From assembly GCF_003049705.1 (NCBI RefSeq), contig NZ_PIRF01000005.1, positions 1 to 64,000 of the forward strand: a DNA stretch of 64,000 bases, given 5' to 3'. Origin of the DNA: Campylobacter concisus. GTDB lineage: Bacteria; Campylobacterota; Campylobacteria; Campylobacterales; Campylobacteraceae. The notes beneath the pieces were generated by a model. That model saw only the letters and a list, made by a program, of their open reading frames with translations, did no database searches and was not told where the DNA came from. Position 1 is the first letter of the stretch. Every line of letters begins with the position of its first letter. This document shows positions 18,744 to 27,760 of the stretch, piece by piece. The position numbers and the translations under genes were made by a program.

Positions 18744-20119
18744 TTTAACGTTCCATTTGTTTCTACATATTTTTCTGGATTTGCTTCAAATTTCGCTTGA
18801 GTTTCGTTATTTTCAAAGAAATATGTGCGTCCATAATATAAATATGATCTTGACTCAAGGTTGCTCACCTTTTTGCGACTAACTGGGTCAAGCACCATTT
18901 TTTCGACAACCTTACTAAAGAAATTTGCTCCATCTGTAATAGTTTTATAATCAACTATAATATTTTTGCCATCAAAGATAAATGGCATTGGTATCGGATT
19001 GCAACCACCCTCTTTGCCAACTGATGGCAAGAAAATTCTAACATTACAAGAGATACAAATAAGGTCATTTCCTCTTTTTATATAGCCCATATCGCCACAT
19101 ATCATGCATGAATCAAAGACGATGACAGGCGATACACGGTCGCTAAAGCGGTTTAACAAGAAAAATCTTATCTGTTTGCCCTCATCTGTTATATAAGCAA
19201 ATCTGTGAAGTTCATTATCTTTTAGCATATCAACATCAAATATAAATTTATCTCCCACTGGCTCAACCAAGACTGGCTCTGAAATTTCAGGTGGACGAGA
19301 TGCGTAAAGATCATAATAGAGCGAAAATCCAAGTGCTATCAAAATACTACAAAATGCAAATTTTGCATTATCAGAAATATTTTCTCTAATGGCTTTTGTA
19401 AAGCGGTATTTGATAGAACCAAATTTATTTTTATCAATACTTTTTGGCATAAAGAAAAGTGCGGTGATGCATAAAAGTAAGATCACAAAGATATAAAAAT
19501 AAGTACCAAATTCTGATACATAAATACCTTTTGCACTGACAGATAGAATCTGAGAGTTTAACTCACTACTTATTTTTAAAGCCCCAGCACGCAAAAGCTC
19601 AAGTGCTGTCTGAGAGCTCCTATCGATTAGCAAGAAAACTAAAGTGATAAGGGCTAAAATTTTAGCTATTAATGAAGAAATGCTAGATTTTAAATTCGAA
19701 ATAAAAAAGAATAAAAATACGAGCAAAATCATTGCAAATATCATTAGAAAGAAGCTAATGACCGAAAGCGTATCTAGTAGCTCACCACCAAATAGCGGGA
19801 ATAACACACTGCTTGAACTATAGCCAAAGCCAAAGCCGATGCCTAAAATAAAAAACGTTACAATTTTTGCTATCTTAAGCTCAAGAAATATCCATAAAAT
19901 GCTAATTAGTAGAAAAACTAGCGTCACTGAATCGATGAAAATTTTAAACTGATCATCTATAAGTGCGTGACGAACGACTTTAAAAATAAATACGCCAGCT
20001 ACGACTCCAAAAAGTGACGGTAAAAAGAGTGTTTTTAAACTTTTATCCTTGTTATTTAAGGCAGCAAAAAGCGTAAATCCAAGGAGGACTAAAAAGACCT
20101 GATAGAAATAAATTGACAT
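18740..20119 (-). CDS. DUF2318 Fe-S-type membrane protein of the P19 iron locus
   Basis: A 459-residue membrane protein with about nine hydrophobic helices in its first 290 residues and a C-terminal DUF2318 domain carrying two CxxC pairs (SCMICGDMGY and CISCNVRIFLP) followed by GGCNPIPMPF. These cysteines probably hold an iron-sulphur or other metal centre on the outer face. Start is ATG 20119; an in-frame TTG two codons earlier is less likely. The homologous gene (Cj1660) follows p19 in C. jejuni. A terminator-like hairpin separates it from p19 here. Confidence 0.88.
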   Translation of the reverse strand: MSIYFYQVFLVLLGFTLFAALNNKDKSLKTLFLPSLFGVVAGVFIFKVVRHALIDDQFKIFIDSVTLVFLLISILWIFLELKIAKIVTFFILGIGFGFGYSSSSVLFPLFGGELLDTLSVISFFLMIFAMILLVFLFFFISNLKSSISSLIAKILALITLVFLLIDRSSQTALELLRAGALKISSELNSQILSVSAKGIYVSEFGTYFYIFVILLLCITALFFMPKSIDKNKFGSIKYRFTKAIRENISDNAKFAFCSILIALGFSLYYDLYASRPPEISEPVLVEPVGDKFIFDVDMLKDNELHRFAYITDEGKQIRFFLLNRFSDRVSPVIVFDSCMICGDMGYIKRGNDLICISCNVRIFLPSVGKEGGCNPIPMPFIFDGKNIIVDYKTITDGANFFSKVVEKMVLDPVSRKKVSNLESRSYLYYGRTYFFENNETQAKFEANPEKYVETNGTLK

Positions 20120-20145
20120 AACCAAACCCTATGAGAATTTTTAAA

Positions 20146-20163
20146 AGGGGCGAGAACGCCCCT
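20146..20163 (-). terminator. Intra-operon terminator/attenuator after p19
   Basis: Read on the reverse strand, AGGGGCG, a 4-base loop and CGCCCCT form a 7-bp GC stem followed by TTTTAAAAATT, six bases past the p19 stop. It has the form of a rho-independent terminator, yet the same operon continues 27 bases on. It probably reduces expression of the membrane and ABC genes relative to ftr1 and p19. Confidence 0.75.
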
Positions 20164-20168
20164 GGTGA

Positions 20169-20690
20169 TTATTTAACAGGACCACCTGTCCATTGAAATT
20201 TATAAGTTGTTGTGAAAGGCTCAAACCATTTACCAACACCAGTCTCTTTGTCAGCATGACGACCAAAGCCTTGTTTTTCTGGATTGTCGATGTGGAATTT
20301 AAGCTCATAGTTACCAACACCTGTATCCATTTTTATGTTAGCACCGTAGTGTGGGCCATCGCTTGCAACCATAGGCATAAATGTACCTTTTTTAGTTTTA
20401 CCATTATCAAGGTTTTTTAGCTCATAGTTGATTTTTAGATATGGGATCCACTCGCCTTCGCCAAAGCCGTTTTTATTGCCTTTTACAGCGTGGATATCAG
20501 CTTCTAAGTGAAGGTCAGCTAGACTTGGAGCTAGATCAACGCCTTTTGGCTCCATGTCGATTGGTTCTAGATAAACAGCAGCTATCTCCATTCCATTAGC
20601 CTCTACAGGCTCACCAATTGGATGCTCTCCAGCAAGTGCAAAACCAGCTGCTAAACTAAGTGCTAGAGCTGAACTAAGAATTTTATTCAT
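20169..20690 (-). CDS. p19: Periplasmic iron-uptake protein P19
   Basis: A 173-residue periplasmic protein with cleavable signal (MNKILSSALALSLAAGFALA). P19 is an immunoglobulin-like dimer that binds copper and iron and is needed for iron uptake in C. jejuni. Conserved pieces are MEIAAVYLEPIDMEPKG, LADLHLEADIHA, MVASDGPHYGANIKM and LKFHIDNPEKQGFGRH, which supply the Met/His/Glu metal ligands. It sits 20 bases after the FTR1-type permease gene. Iron repression is likely from the Fur-like sites upstream of that gene. Confidence 0.95.
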   Translation of the reverse strand: MNKILSSALALSLAAGFALAGEHPIGEPVEANGMEIAAVYLEPIDMEPKGVDLAPSLADLHLEADIHAVKGNKNGFGEGEWIPYLKINYELKNLDNGKTKKGTFMPMVASDGPHYGANIKMDTGVGNYELKFHIDNPEKQGFGRHADKETGVGKWFEPFTTTYKFQWTGGPVK

Positions 20691-20710
20691 CTTTTCTCCT
20701 TTAGATAAAA

Positions 20711-22654
20711 TTAATCTTTATTTTGTTTTGATTTCATGATAACGATGCCTATAACTAGGGCAAGCACCATAATGATTTGAGGTACTAAGCTCTCGTAATA
20801 TGGCTGAAGTCCTAGCCAATCTCTCATCCAGTCAGGGAAGCTAAGTCCTTTTATGATAGTTGGGATGAAAATTTTGCCCTCAACTAGCTCGCCAACGCCC
20901 TTGCCAACAAAGACGATCGACATATAAAAGATGATCGCTGATGTAAATATAAAAAATGGTTTAATAGGAATTTTAACAGCGAAAATTTTAAATAAGAAAT
21001 AGACTATCAAAAGAACGATAAGACCTACGACAAAGCCAGCTGCGATCATTGAGTAGCCAGCTGAGTCTTTTGCGTCAAAGATAAGTGCTTGATAAAATAG
21101 CACTGTCTCAGCGCCCTCTCTAAATACCGCTAAAAATACAGTCCACCACAGCGCTGTACTTGAGCCACTTGAGATAGACTCAGATACATGTGATTTGATG
21201 TAGTCGTTCCATTTTTTAGCGCCAGCATTTGAAAGAAGCCAGAAACCAACATAAAATAGAAGTCCCACTGCAACAAGCATTGTGATGCCTTCCATAAGCT
21301 CTCTTTTTTGACCTGCTGCCTCGCCAAAGATGACGTTCATGATCCACGCCATAACAAAACTTAAGATGACAGCCACGCCAACTGAGCTATATACGACCTT
21401 ACCCATAGCTTTTGCATTGCCAGTTTTTACAAGGTATGCAACGACGGCTGCAACGATGATAAGAGCTTCAAAGCCCTCTCTTAAAATTATAGTTAGCGCC
21501 CAGATAAATAGCGTCCAAGGTGAGCTTGAACCATTAGTTTTCTCAAGTGCGGCTGCTAGCTGAGATGACATCTTACTTGCGCTTTCTTGAAGAGTTTTTT
21601 CATCTGCACTTGATTTCATAAGGGCTACGAGGTTGCCAAATGTAGCTTCGATAGCTGTTTTTAAATTTACATCTATCGCACCTACTTTGTTCTCCATACC
21701 GCTACCTTCAAACTCATCAAAGTAGATGTCTTGGATATCGCCCATAGCTTTAGCGCTATTGCCACTTTTGTAAAGTGCGATGGCTGCTTGAATTTTGTCA
21801 TTTATGTTTTTAACAGTTTGAGTGTAATCTGTGCCGCTATCTTCGCTACTATCGCTAGATGCTGCGCTACTCATATCAACTTTTGCTAGTTTTGCAGTAT
21901 CTGCTGGGAGTTTTGAGACAGCGTCATAAGCTAGCTTTTTGATCTCTTCTAGCTTTACTTTAAAGTCATCTTTTGTTATGCCATTTGTGATGCCACTGAT
22001 CGCTTCGCCCATCTTTCTTTGGATGTCAGCATCTATGCTTTTGCCATTTTCTATATATTGGCGAACAGCTATTTCAAGTTGAGTGTTTCTATAATCATTA
22101 AATTTAGCATCTTGGATAGAATTTTTAGCATCATCTTGTTTATCGCCCTCGTAGCTTGCTATGGCTTTATCTAGATCGGCTGATAAATTTTCAAACGCCA
22201 CCTTCCACTCAGGGATAAATTTAGAAGTGTCATAGCCACTTGCAGCAGCTTGTGCTGGGGTATCTGAATACTCACCAACAAGCTTATGTCCATTTAAAAT
22301 AACTGGTAAAACTTCAGCGATTTCGCTATTTATCTGATCTATTCTTTTTTGCACATCATCTGGTGCTTCGCCAGCTTTTATCGCCTTTCTGATCTCACCA
22401 AACTGCTTCTCCATAGAGTAAGCTTTTTTCTGACCTAAATTTATTCTGATGCCAGCTTCGACATCTTCAAATAAACCAAAATAAGCGTTTTGAGTATCGC
22501 TAACTGCTTGCTCGACGTTGCCAGCTCTGTACTCTGTTATTACTTTTTGTAATGACTCTTTTATCTGAGCTGCGACTTGTGTGTAGTCATCATTTTTTGC
22601 CATTAGCCAAACTGGCAACAACACAATAAGCATAAATTTAAAAAATTTACTCAT
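20711..22654 (-). CDS. FTR1-type iron permease with duplicated periplasmic domain
   Basis: A 647-residue iron permease (Cj1658 counterpart). After a signal peptide come two similar periplasmic domains, one beginning DDYTQVAAQIKESLQKVI (about 22) and one TDYTQTVKNINDKIQAAI (about 275), each followed by an AYFGLFEDVEAG- or IYFDEFEGSG-like stretch. The C-terminal ~260 residues are a seven-helix FTR1 domain with the two metal-binding motifs LREGFEAL (about 393) and FREGAETVL (about 512). It moves iron across the inner membrane with P19 as periplasmic partner. It heads the operon. Confidence 0.93.
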   Translation of the reverse strand: MSKFFKFMLIVLLPVWLMAKNDDYTQVAAQIKESLQKVITEYRAGNVEQAVSDTQNAYFGLFEDVEAGIRINLGQKKAYSMEKQFGEIRKAIKAGEAPDDVQKRIDQINSEIAEVLPVILNGHKLVGEYSDTPAQAAASGYDTSKFIPEWKVAFENLSADLDKAIASYEGDKQDDAKNSIQDAKFNDYRNTQLEIAVRQYIENGKSIDADIQRKMGEAISGITNGITKDDFKVKLEEIKKLAYDAVSKLPADTAKLAKVDMSSAASSDSSEDSGTDYTQTVKNINDKIQAAIALYKSGNSAKAMGDIQDIYFDEFEGSGMENKVGAIDVNLKTAIEATFGNLVALMKSSADEKTLQESASKMSSQLAAALEKTNGSSSPWTLFIWALTIILREGFEALIIVAAVVAYLVKTGNAKAMGKVVYSSVGVAVILSFVMAWIMNVIFGEAAGQKRELMEGITMLVAVGLLFYVGFWLLSNAGAKKWNDYIKSHVSESISSGSSTALWWTVFLAVFREGAETVLFYQALIFDAKDSAGYSMIAAGFVVGLIVLLIVYFLFKIFAVKIPIKPFFIFTSAIIFYMSIVFVGKGVGELVEGKIFIPTIIKGLSFPDWMRDWLGLQPYYESLVPQIIMVLALVIGIVIMKSKQNKD

Positions 22655-22689
22655 TAATTAAACCACCTGTAAAATATATTTTGTTCGAA

Positions 22690-22737
22690 TATTATCAATC
22701 TTTTACTTTGATTAAAATAAAAACGATTATCATAAAA
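22690..22737 (-). promoter_or_regulatory. Candidate Fur sites upstream of the iron operon
   Basis: On the reverse strand two TGATAAT sequences lie about 30 bases apart: TTATGATAATCG (22726-22737) and GATTGATAATATTC (22687-22700). Both match half of the Fur consensus GATAATGATAATCATTATC and lie 33-83 bases before the FTR1 start codon. P19 is iron-repressed by Fur in C. jejuni; the exact box here is inferred. Confidence 0.5.
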
Positions 22738-22895
22738 TAGTCCAAATTGAAATAACAAATAATTTTTAGAAATTTATCTAACGTGAATTTAAAAATTTGT
22801 ATTAAAAATGTAAGAATAGCTTTATAAAAAGAGTAATAAATTAAATTCTAAAATTGCAAAGATGGTTTAATTTTAGATGAAATATAAAAATTTAA

Positions 22896-22916
22896 AGGAG
22901 AGCAAAGTGCCCTCCT
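22896..22916 (-). terminator. Terminator after fdhB
   Basis: On the reverse strand AGGAG-G-GCA, a short loop, TGC-T-CTCCT forms an imperfect 8-bp stem, followed by TTTAAATTTTTA. It lies 8 bases after the fdhB stop and ends the formate dehydrogenase operon. Confidence 0.7.
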
Positions 22917-22923
22917 CTGAATA

Positions 22924-23484
22924 TTAGACATTTAGTCCTGTATTTCTTAGCATAACGCGTTTGCGGTATACATTTGACACATCGGCTGCGTCGCCAACTA
23001 AAAGCGCGTTTGTAGAGCAGATAGCCGCACACATAGGCACTTTACCCTCAGCCATTCTGTTTTGACCATAAAGCTCTCTCTCCTCGTGTGAGTTAGTTGG
23101 CTCTGGACCGCCTGCACACATAGTACATTTATCCATTACGCCTTTTACGCCAAATGCCCCGTCTTTAGGGAACTGTGGCGCACCAAATGGGCAAGCATAT
23201 AAGCAGTATCCACAGCCTATGCACTTGTTTTTATCGTGAAGCACGATGCCATCAGCTCTAATGTAGAAGCAATCAACTGGACAAACTTGCTCGCAAGGTG
23301 CGTCGGTGCAGTGCTGGCATGCGATAGTAGTTGATACCTCTTTACCTTCGATACCATCGTGAAGCGTAATGACTTTTCTTCTATAAATTCCTACTGGAAG
23401 CTCGTGAGCAGAAGAGCAAGCGACTTGACATCCATAGCAGCTGATACATCTATTAGTATCTACAAAAAATTTCATTCTTGCCAT
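22924..23484 (-). CDS. fdhB: Formate dehydrogenase iron-sulphur subunit
   Basis: The 186-residue electron-transfer subunit of the periplasm-facing formate dehydrogenase, passing electrons from FdhA to cytochrome FdhC. Four [4Fe-4S] cysteine clusters are visible: CISCYGCQVAC (13-23), CQHCTDAPCEQVCPVDC, CIGCGYCLYACPFG and CTMCAGG with CAAICS. There is no Tat signal of its own, so it would be exported bound to FdhA. Starts 10 bases after fdhA. The membrane anchor gene fdhC is not here but at 55787-56734. Confidence 0.95.
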   Translation of the reverse strand: MARMKFFVDTNRCISCYGCQVACSSAHELPVGIYRRKVITLHDGIEGKEVSTTIACQHCTDAPCEQVCPVDCFYIRADGIVLHDKNKCIGCGYCLYACPFGAPQFPKDGAFGVKGVMDKCTMCAGGPEPTNSHEERELYGQNRMAEGKVPMCAAICSTNALLVGDAADVSNVYRKRVMLRNTGLNV

Positions 23485-23494
23485 TTTTCTCTCC

Positions 23495-26470
23495 TTACTC
23501 TTTACCTAAGGCGTCTCTCTCGCCATACTCGTGATAAAACGATGTTTTAAAGGCATTCTCCTCAGCTTTTTCTATGCGGCAAAGACCTGCGTTAAATTCT
23601 GAAATTTGAGTAACAGGGTCAAATCCGTAGTTTGTAACTGTGTTAAAGCTCTCGCCGATAACATAAGGCTTAGTGCCCTCTGGGTAGCGAGCTGAGAGAT
23701 CAACACCTTGCATAACGCCAGCGAAGTTGTAAGGCATACAAATTCTATCTGGAGTGACCATATAGCTGTGGTAGCATCTTACTTTGATCTTCGTGCCTTG
23801 CGGGCTGTGGATCCACATCATATCGCGATCTTTTATGCCGTATTTTAAAGCAAGCTCAGGGTGAACGTTAGCAAACATCTCAGGCGTGATAGCTGAGAGG
23901 TATTTACTAGTTCTCTCTATCATTCCCGCACCACTTAAATTTACGACGCGTTGCGTACTAAATACGATAGGGAACTCTTTTGACCAGTCTTTTGCTTGTT
24001 GCTCTGACTTAAATCTAGTAGAAACACGGAAATTTCTAGCTTGATCATCAAATGTCGGATACTTTTGGACAAGATCCCAGCGTGGTGAGTGGATAGGCTC
24101 TCTATGTTTTGGGATAGGATCAAGGAATTCCCAAACGATAGCTCTAGCCCTTGCGTTACCATACGGCACGACGCCTTTTTCACGGCATTTTTCTAATATG
24201 ATACCGCTGTAGTCCATGCTCCAGCTAGGTCCTATCTTAGCCTTCTCCTCTTCTGTTAGAGTGATGCCTAGGACTTTTTCTATATTATCTTTTGTGATTT
24301 GTGGGTAGCCACCTTTTATAGCTGAGCCAACTAAAGTTGCCTCTTCGCTAGCTAGCTGACTAACGCCGTTATGCTCTAGTCCAAAGCGGTTTCTAAAGCC
24401 AGAGCCACCCTCTGCATAAGGCTTACTCATATCATAAAGTATCGGTGTGCCAGGGTGTTTTTCATCCCATGCTGGCCATGGCTTGCCGTAGTACTCGCCT
24501 TTTACTTCGCCGCCAAGACCTATTAGCGTATCTGGGTCAAATTTATCCCAGTTTGCTTGGTGACGTCTAAACATCTCAGCAGTTCTGCCGCCATAACCGA
24601 TAGAATTTCCAACCCTTGCTATCTCATTTGTCGCATCATCTGGCCATACAAAGTCATCTTTTACTTGTTTTAGCTCTCTATCTACGACAGCCATCTTCAT
24701 GCCTTTTACGTATTCATCATAAAAGCCAAATTTCTTAGCAAATGCAAACATAACTTCGTGATCGCCCTTGCTCTCATAAAGCGGATCAACGACTTTTGTT
24801 CTCCACTGACCTGAGCGGTTTGTAGCGTTTAAGTGACCTTCGTTTTCAAAGGCAGTTGCCACTGGCAAGATATAGACGCCATCTTTTCTATCTGAAAGGA
24901 TAGAAATTTCATTTACAAATGGCTCAGCAACTACGATCATATCTAGTTTTGAAGCTGCTTCTTGAATTTTAGCTAGGTGTGCCATAGATGTTAGACCAGT
25001 TCCCTGAACCCAAAGAACTCTTAATGCGCCACTGCTAAAGGTATTTTCTTCTTTTAAGACGCCTTGCCACCATTTTGAAAGTGACCAGCCTTTTTCATTT
25101 CTCCAGTTTCTATCCTCTGGATTTTTAGGATCGTGGTAATAATACTCTTCAAAAACAGTGTTTTTAACTGGTGTGCCGCCTTGTTTTGGCTCTTTAGTTG
25201 AGACTGCAAAGCGTTTGATAAACTCATCATAATCAACACCCCAGCCTTGGCAGTAATATTTCCAAGCTGCATCGGTTAGTCCGTAGTACATTGGCAAGCT
25301 ATCTGAGAGGTTACACATATCGGTTGAACCTTGAACGTTGTCGTGACCACGGATGATGTTACAGCCGCCGCCTGGTTTGCCCATGTTGCCTAGGATTAGT
25401 TGAAGGATAGGTAAAATTCTCGTATTTGAGCTACCAACTGAGTGCTGAGTGATGCCAAGTGCCCAGATCACAGTGCCTGGTTTTGTGTGAGCTAGGATAT
25501 TTGCAGCCTCCATTAGCTTATCAACTGGCACGCCTGTAACATCAGATGTGACCTCTGGTGTCCAGTGCTCAGCCTCTTTTGCTATCTCATCGATACCATA
25601 AGTTCTATTTTTTATAAATTCTTTATCTTCCCAGCCATTTTTTAAGATGATGTGGATGAGGCCATAAACAAGTGCTATATCAGTGCCTGATCTTTGTCTT
25701 AGATAAAGGTCAGCGTGTGCGGCTGATTTTGTAAAGTTTGGATCAGCTACGATCACCTTTGCGTTGTTTCTATCTTTTGCTTGCAAAGTGTGCTTCATGC
25801 CGCCAACTGGGTTTGCCACAGCTGGGTTTGCACCTATTATAAATATACATTTCGAATTTGCAGCCATATCTCCAAAGTGGTTTGTCATCGCGCCATAACC
25901 CCAAGTATTCGCCACACCGGCGACTGTTGCGCTATGTCAAATTCTTGCTACGTGGTCGTTGCTGTTTGTGCCCCAAAACGCAGCAAATTTTCTAAAGTAA
26001 TATGCTTGCTCGTTGTTAAATTTCGCAGATCCTAAGAATATAACACTATCAGGACCATCTTCTTTGCGGATCTGAAGCATCTTATCGCCGATCTCATTTA
26101 CGGCTTGATCCCATGAAATTCTTTGCCATTTGCCATCAACCTTTTTCATAGGATATTTGATGCGTTGTTTGCTGTGTGTAAGATCGATCTGATCGATACC
26201 TTTTGAGCAGTGTGAGCCTTGAGATATCGGGTGAAACATCGCCATATCTTGGCGAACCCAAACACCATCTTGTACCTCAGCCTCGATACCACAGCCTGCT
26301 GAGCATATAGAACAAATAGTTCTAACCTTTTTTGAGCCAGGGAAAGGATCTTTTATCTCCTCTGCGCTAGCGTGTCTTATCGTATCATTTTGTCCAAAAG
26401 CCATTGTGGTGCCAGCACCTAGTGCGGCTAGCTTCAAAAATGAACGTCTTCCTATACGTGCATCACTCAT
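23495..26470 (-). CDS. fdhA: Formate dehydrogenase catalytic subunit, selenocysteine-containing
   Basis: A 991-residue molybdopterin (or tungstopterin) oxidoreductase that oxidises formate to CO2 in the periplasm. The N-terminus has a Tat signal (GRRSFLKLAALGAG), then the [4Fe-4S] motif CSICSAGCGIEAE. An in-frame TGA at 25937-25939 (codon 178) falls at DHVARI-U-HSATVAGVANTWG, exactly where selenocysteine or cysteine binds the metal in this family. Both sides keep frame and homology, so one gene is read through. The C-terminal molydopterin-binding domain contains FSTQRVVNLSGAGM and FNTVTNYGFDPVTQISEFN. selA, selB and selD are all in the window. Confidence 0.95.
25909..25923 (-). promoter_or_regulatory. 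Putative bacterial SECIS hairpin of fdhA
   Basis: Thirteen bases after the fdhA UGA, the reverse strand reads TCGCC-GGTGT-GGCGA, a perfect 5-bp stem with a GGUGU loop. Position just downstream of the UGA and a G/U-rich apical loop match SelB-binding SECIS elements of E. coli fdn/fdh genes. The role is inferred from position and shape. Confidence 0.7.
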
Positions 26471-26481
26471 GGTTATCTCCC

Positions 26482-26688
26482 TTAGTATGCGATTTTATAG
26501 TAGGTTTCCCAATTTTTGCTTTTTTTATAAAGCACCTCTTTTTTGTTTGACTTGCCTACGACAACGCCATTGTCATCAGGAGCCAAGTCATTACTAGTCA
26601 CTTTTGCTACGGCTGAGACTGCGAGTACTCCGCCGGCAGCACCGACTTTTAGAGATTTTTTGAGAAAATCTCTTCTTGATCCTTGCAT
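26482..26688 (-). CDS. Small Tat-signal protein of the formate dehydrogenase region
   Basis: A 68-residue protein starting MQGSRRDFLKKSLKVGAAGG, a twin-arginine signal (SRRDFLK). A short tail with GVVVGKSNKKEVLYKKSKNW follows. Such small Tat-targeted proteins precede fdhA in Campylobacter and relatives (Cj1513c, from memory). They may help assembly or export of FdhA. It is the first gene of the fdh operon, 11 bases upstream of fdhA, with a good AAGGAGAAAAA ribosome site. Confidence 0.88.
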   Translation of the reverse strand: MQGSRRDFLKKSLKVGAAGGVLAVSAVAKVTSNDLAPDDNGVVVGKSNKKEVLYKKSKNWETYYKIAY

Positions 26689-26781
26689 TTTTTCTCCTTA
26701 TGCCTCAAAAATTTTTGAGAAATTTGGTTCATTGATCTTTTAAATTTGCATATTTTAAATTCTATGAATATGCAAATAGCC

Positions 26782-26816
26782 TAGTTTAGGGCTTTCGTGA
26801 CCCTAAAGTTAAACTA
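26782..26816 (-). promoter_or_regulatory. Strong hairpin upstream of the fdh operon
   Basis: TAGTTTAGGG, a 9-base loop and CCCTAAA-G-TTAAACTA form a long, nearly perfect stem about 95 bases before the fdh operon start codon and 125 bases beyond the terminator of the preceding gene. There is no gene on the forward strand for it to terminate. It may be an operator, a leader structure or a second terminator. Confidence 0.5.
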
Positions 26817-26940
26817 TGTAAATTTAGCATATTTCTAAGTTAAGCAAAGTAAATATAAAAGTTTAATTAAGAATGTTAAGTATTTATTAAAAATATAGTT
26901 AAATATACTTTAAATTTATAAAATTTATTTGTAGTAGAAA

Positions 26941-26962
26941 TTCTAGGGAGAGCTCCCTAGAA
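26941..26962 (-). terminator. Terminator after the DsbC-like gene
   Basis: TTCTAGGGAG and CTCCCTAGAA form a perfect 10-bp stem, 5 bases past the end of the DsbC-like gene, with a T-rich run after it on the reverse strand. Confidence 0.85.
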
Positions 26963-26966
26963 AAGA

Positions 26967-27707
26967 TTATTTTAGATCACTTTTGTTTATGATAAATGGC
27001 ACTGATCTAACGCCGGCAGAGAAATATTTTTTACGTAAAGTATCGATCTTGTCGCTCTCTTCTTTGCTAACATTTTTTTCATCTACGTTATAATCTTCAG
27101 AAAAATACTTTCTTAAAATTTTAACCTTATCGCTATCACTTTTTGCATTTTTTATATCTTTATAGATCAAAGCACTTTTTTGCAAAGATGATAGTTCATG
27201 CACTGGAGTTAGGATGATTTCAACATTATTGTCTTTTAATGTCGTTTCGATCTTTGCTAGCTCGGCTCTACAATATGGGCATTCAGGATCTGAAAACATG
27301 ATAAGAGTTGGCTTTTTGCTATCATTGCCAAGAGTTATAACATTTGCCTTGTCTTCCTTTTTATAAATTTTAGCTAGTGATTTTACTAAATCAAGTGCTG
27401 CCTTTTCTGCGATTACCTTTTTTTCTTCAGCTAAATAAGACTTTTGCTCCTTTAAATTTACAACATCAGGAAACATAAGATCGCCCTTAACAAAAGTCAC
27501 ATCTTCTTGAGACATATCTCCTTTGCTAAATTTTAAGCTTACTTTTTCTATATCATCTAAAATTTTAGTGCGTTCTACGACTTTTACATTAACACCATCG
27601 ATATTTTGATTTTTAAAAACTTCTGAGTAAAAATCTTCTATTTGCTTATTGCTAGCTGCCATTAGGCTAGTTGCCGCTATTATTGAGGCTAAAACCACTT
27701 TTTTCAT
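26967..27707 (-). CDS. DsbC/DsbG-like periplasmic thiol-disulphide protein
   Basis: A 246-residue exported protein with signal MKKVVLASIIAATSLMAAS. An N-terminal helical/dimer region is followed by a thioredoxin fold with CPYC at 143-146 (FSDPECPYCRAEL) and a cis-proline in RSVPFIIN near the end. CPYC is usual for disulphide isomerases and DsbA-like oxidases in this group. EKNVS is a candidate PglB N-glycosylation sequon. It is 53 bases downstream of selB, on the same strand. Confidence 0.85.
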   Translation of the reverse strand: MKKVVLASIIAATSLMAASNKQIEDFYSEVFKNQNIDGVNVKVVERTKILDDIEKVSLKFSKGDMSQEDVTFVKGDLMFPDVVNLKEQKSYLAEEKKVIAEKAALDLVKSLAKIYKKEDKANVITLGNDSKKPTLIMFSDPECPYCRAELAKIETTLKDNNVEIILTPVHELSSLQKSALIYKDIKNAKSDSDKVKILRKYFSEDYNVDEKNVSKEESDKIDTLRKKYFSAGVRSVPFIINKSDLK

Positions 27708-27760
27708 TTTTTTCCTTTTTAAAAATTTGGCGGATTATATTTGCTTTTTGTAAATGAATA

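Noticed and set aside
25937-25939. fdhA as a pseudogene broken by a nonsense codon
   Set aside because: The TGA falls exactly at the known Sec position, frame and homology continue on both sides, a hairpin follows, and selA, selB and selD are present.
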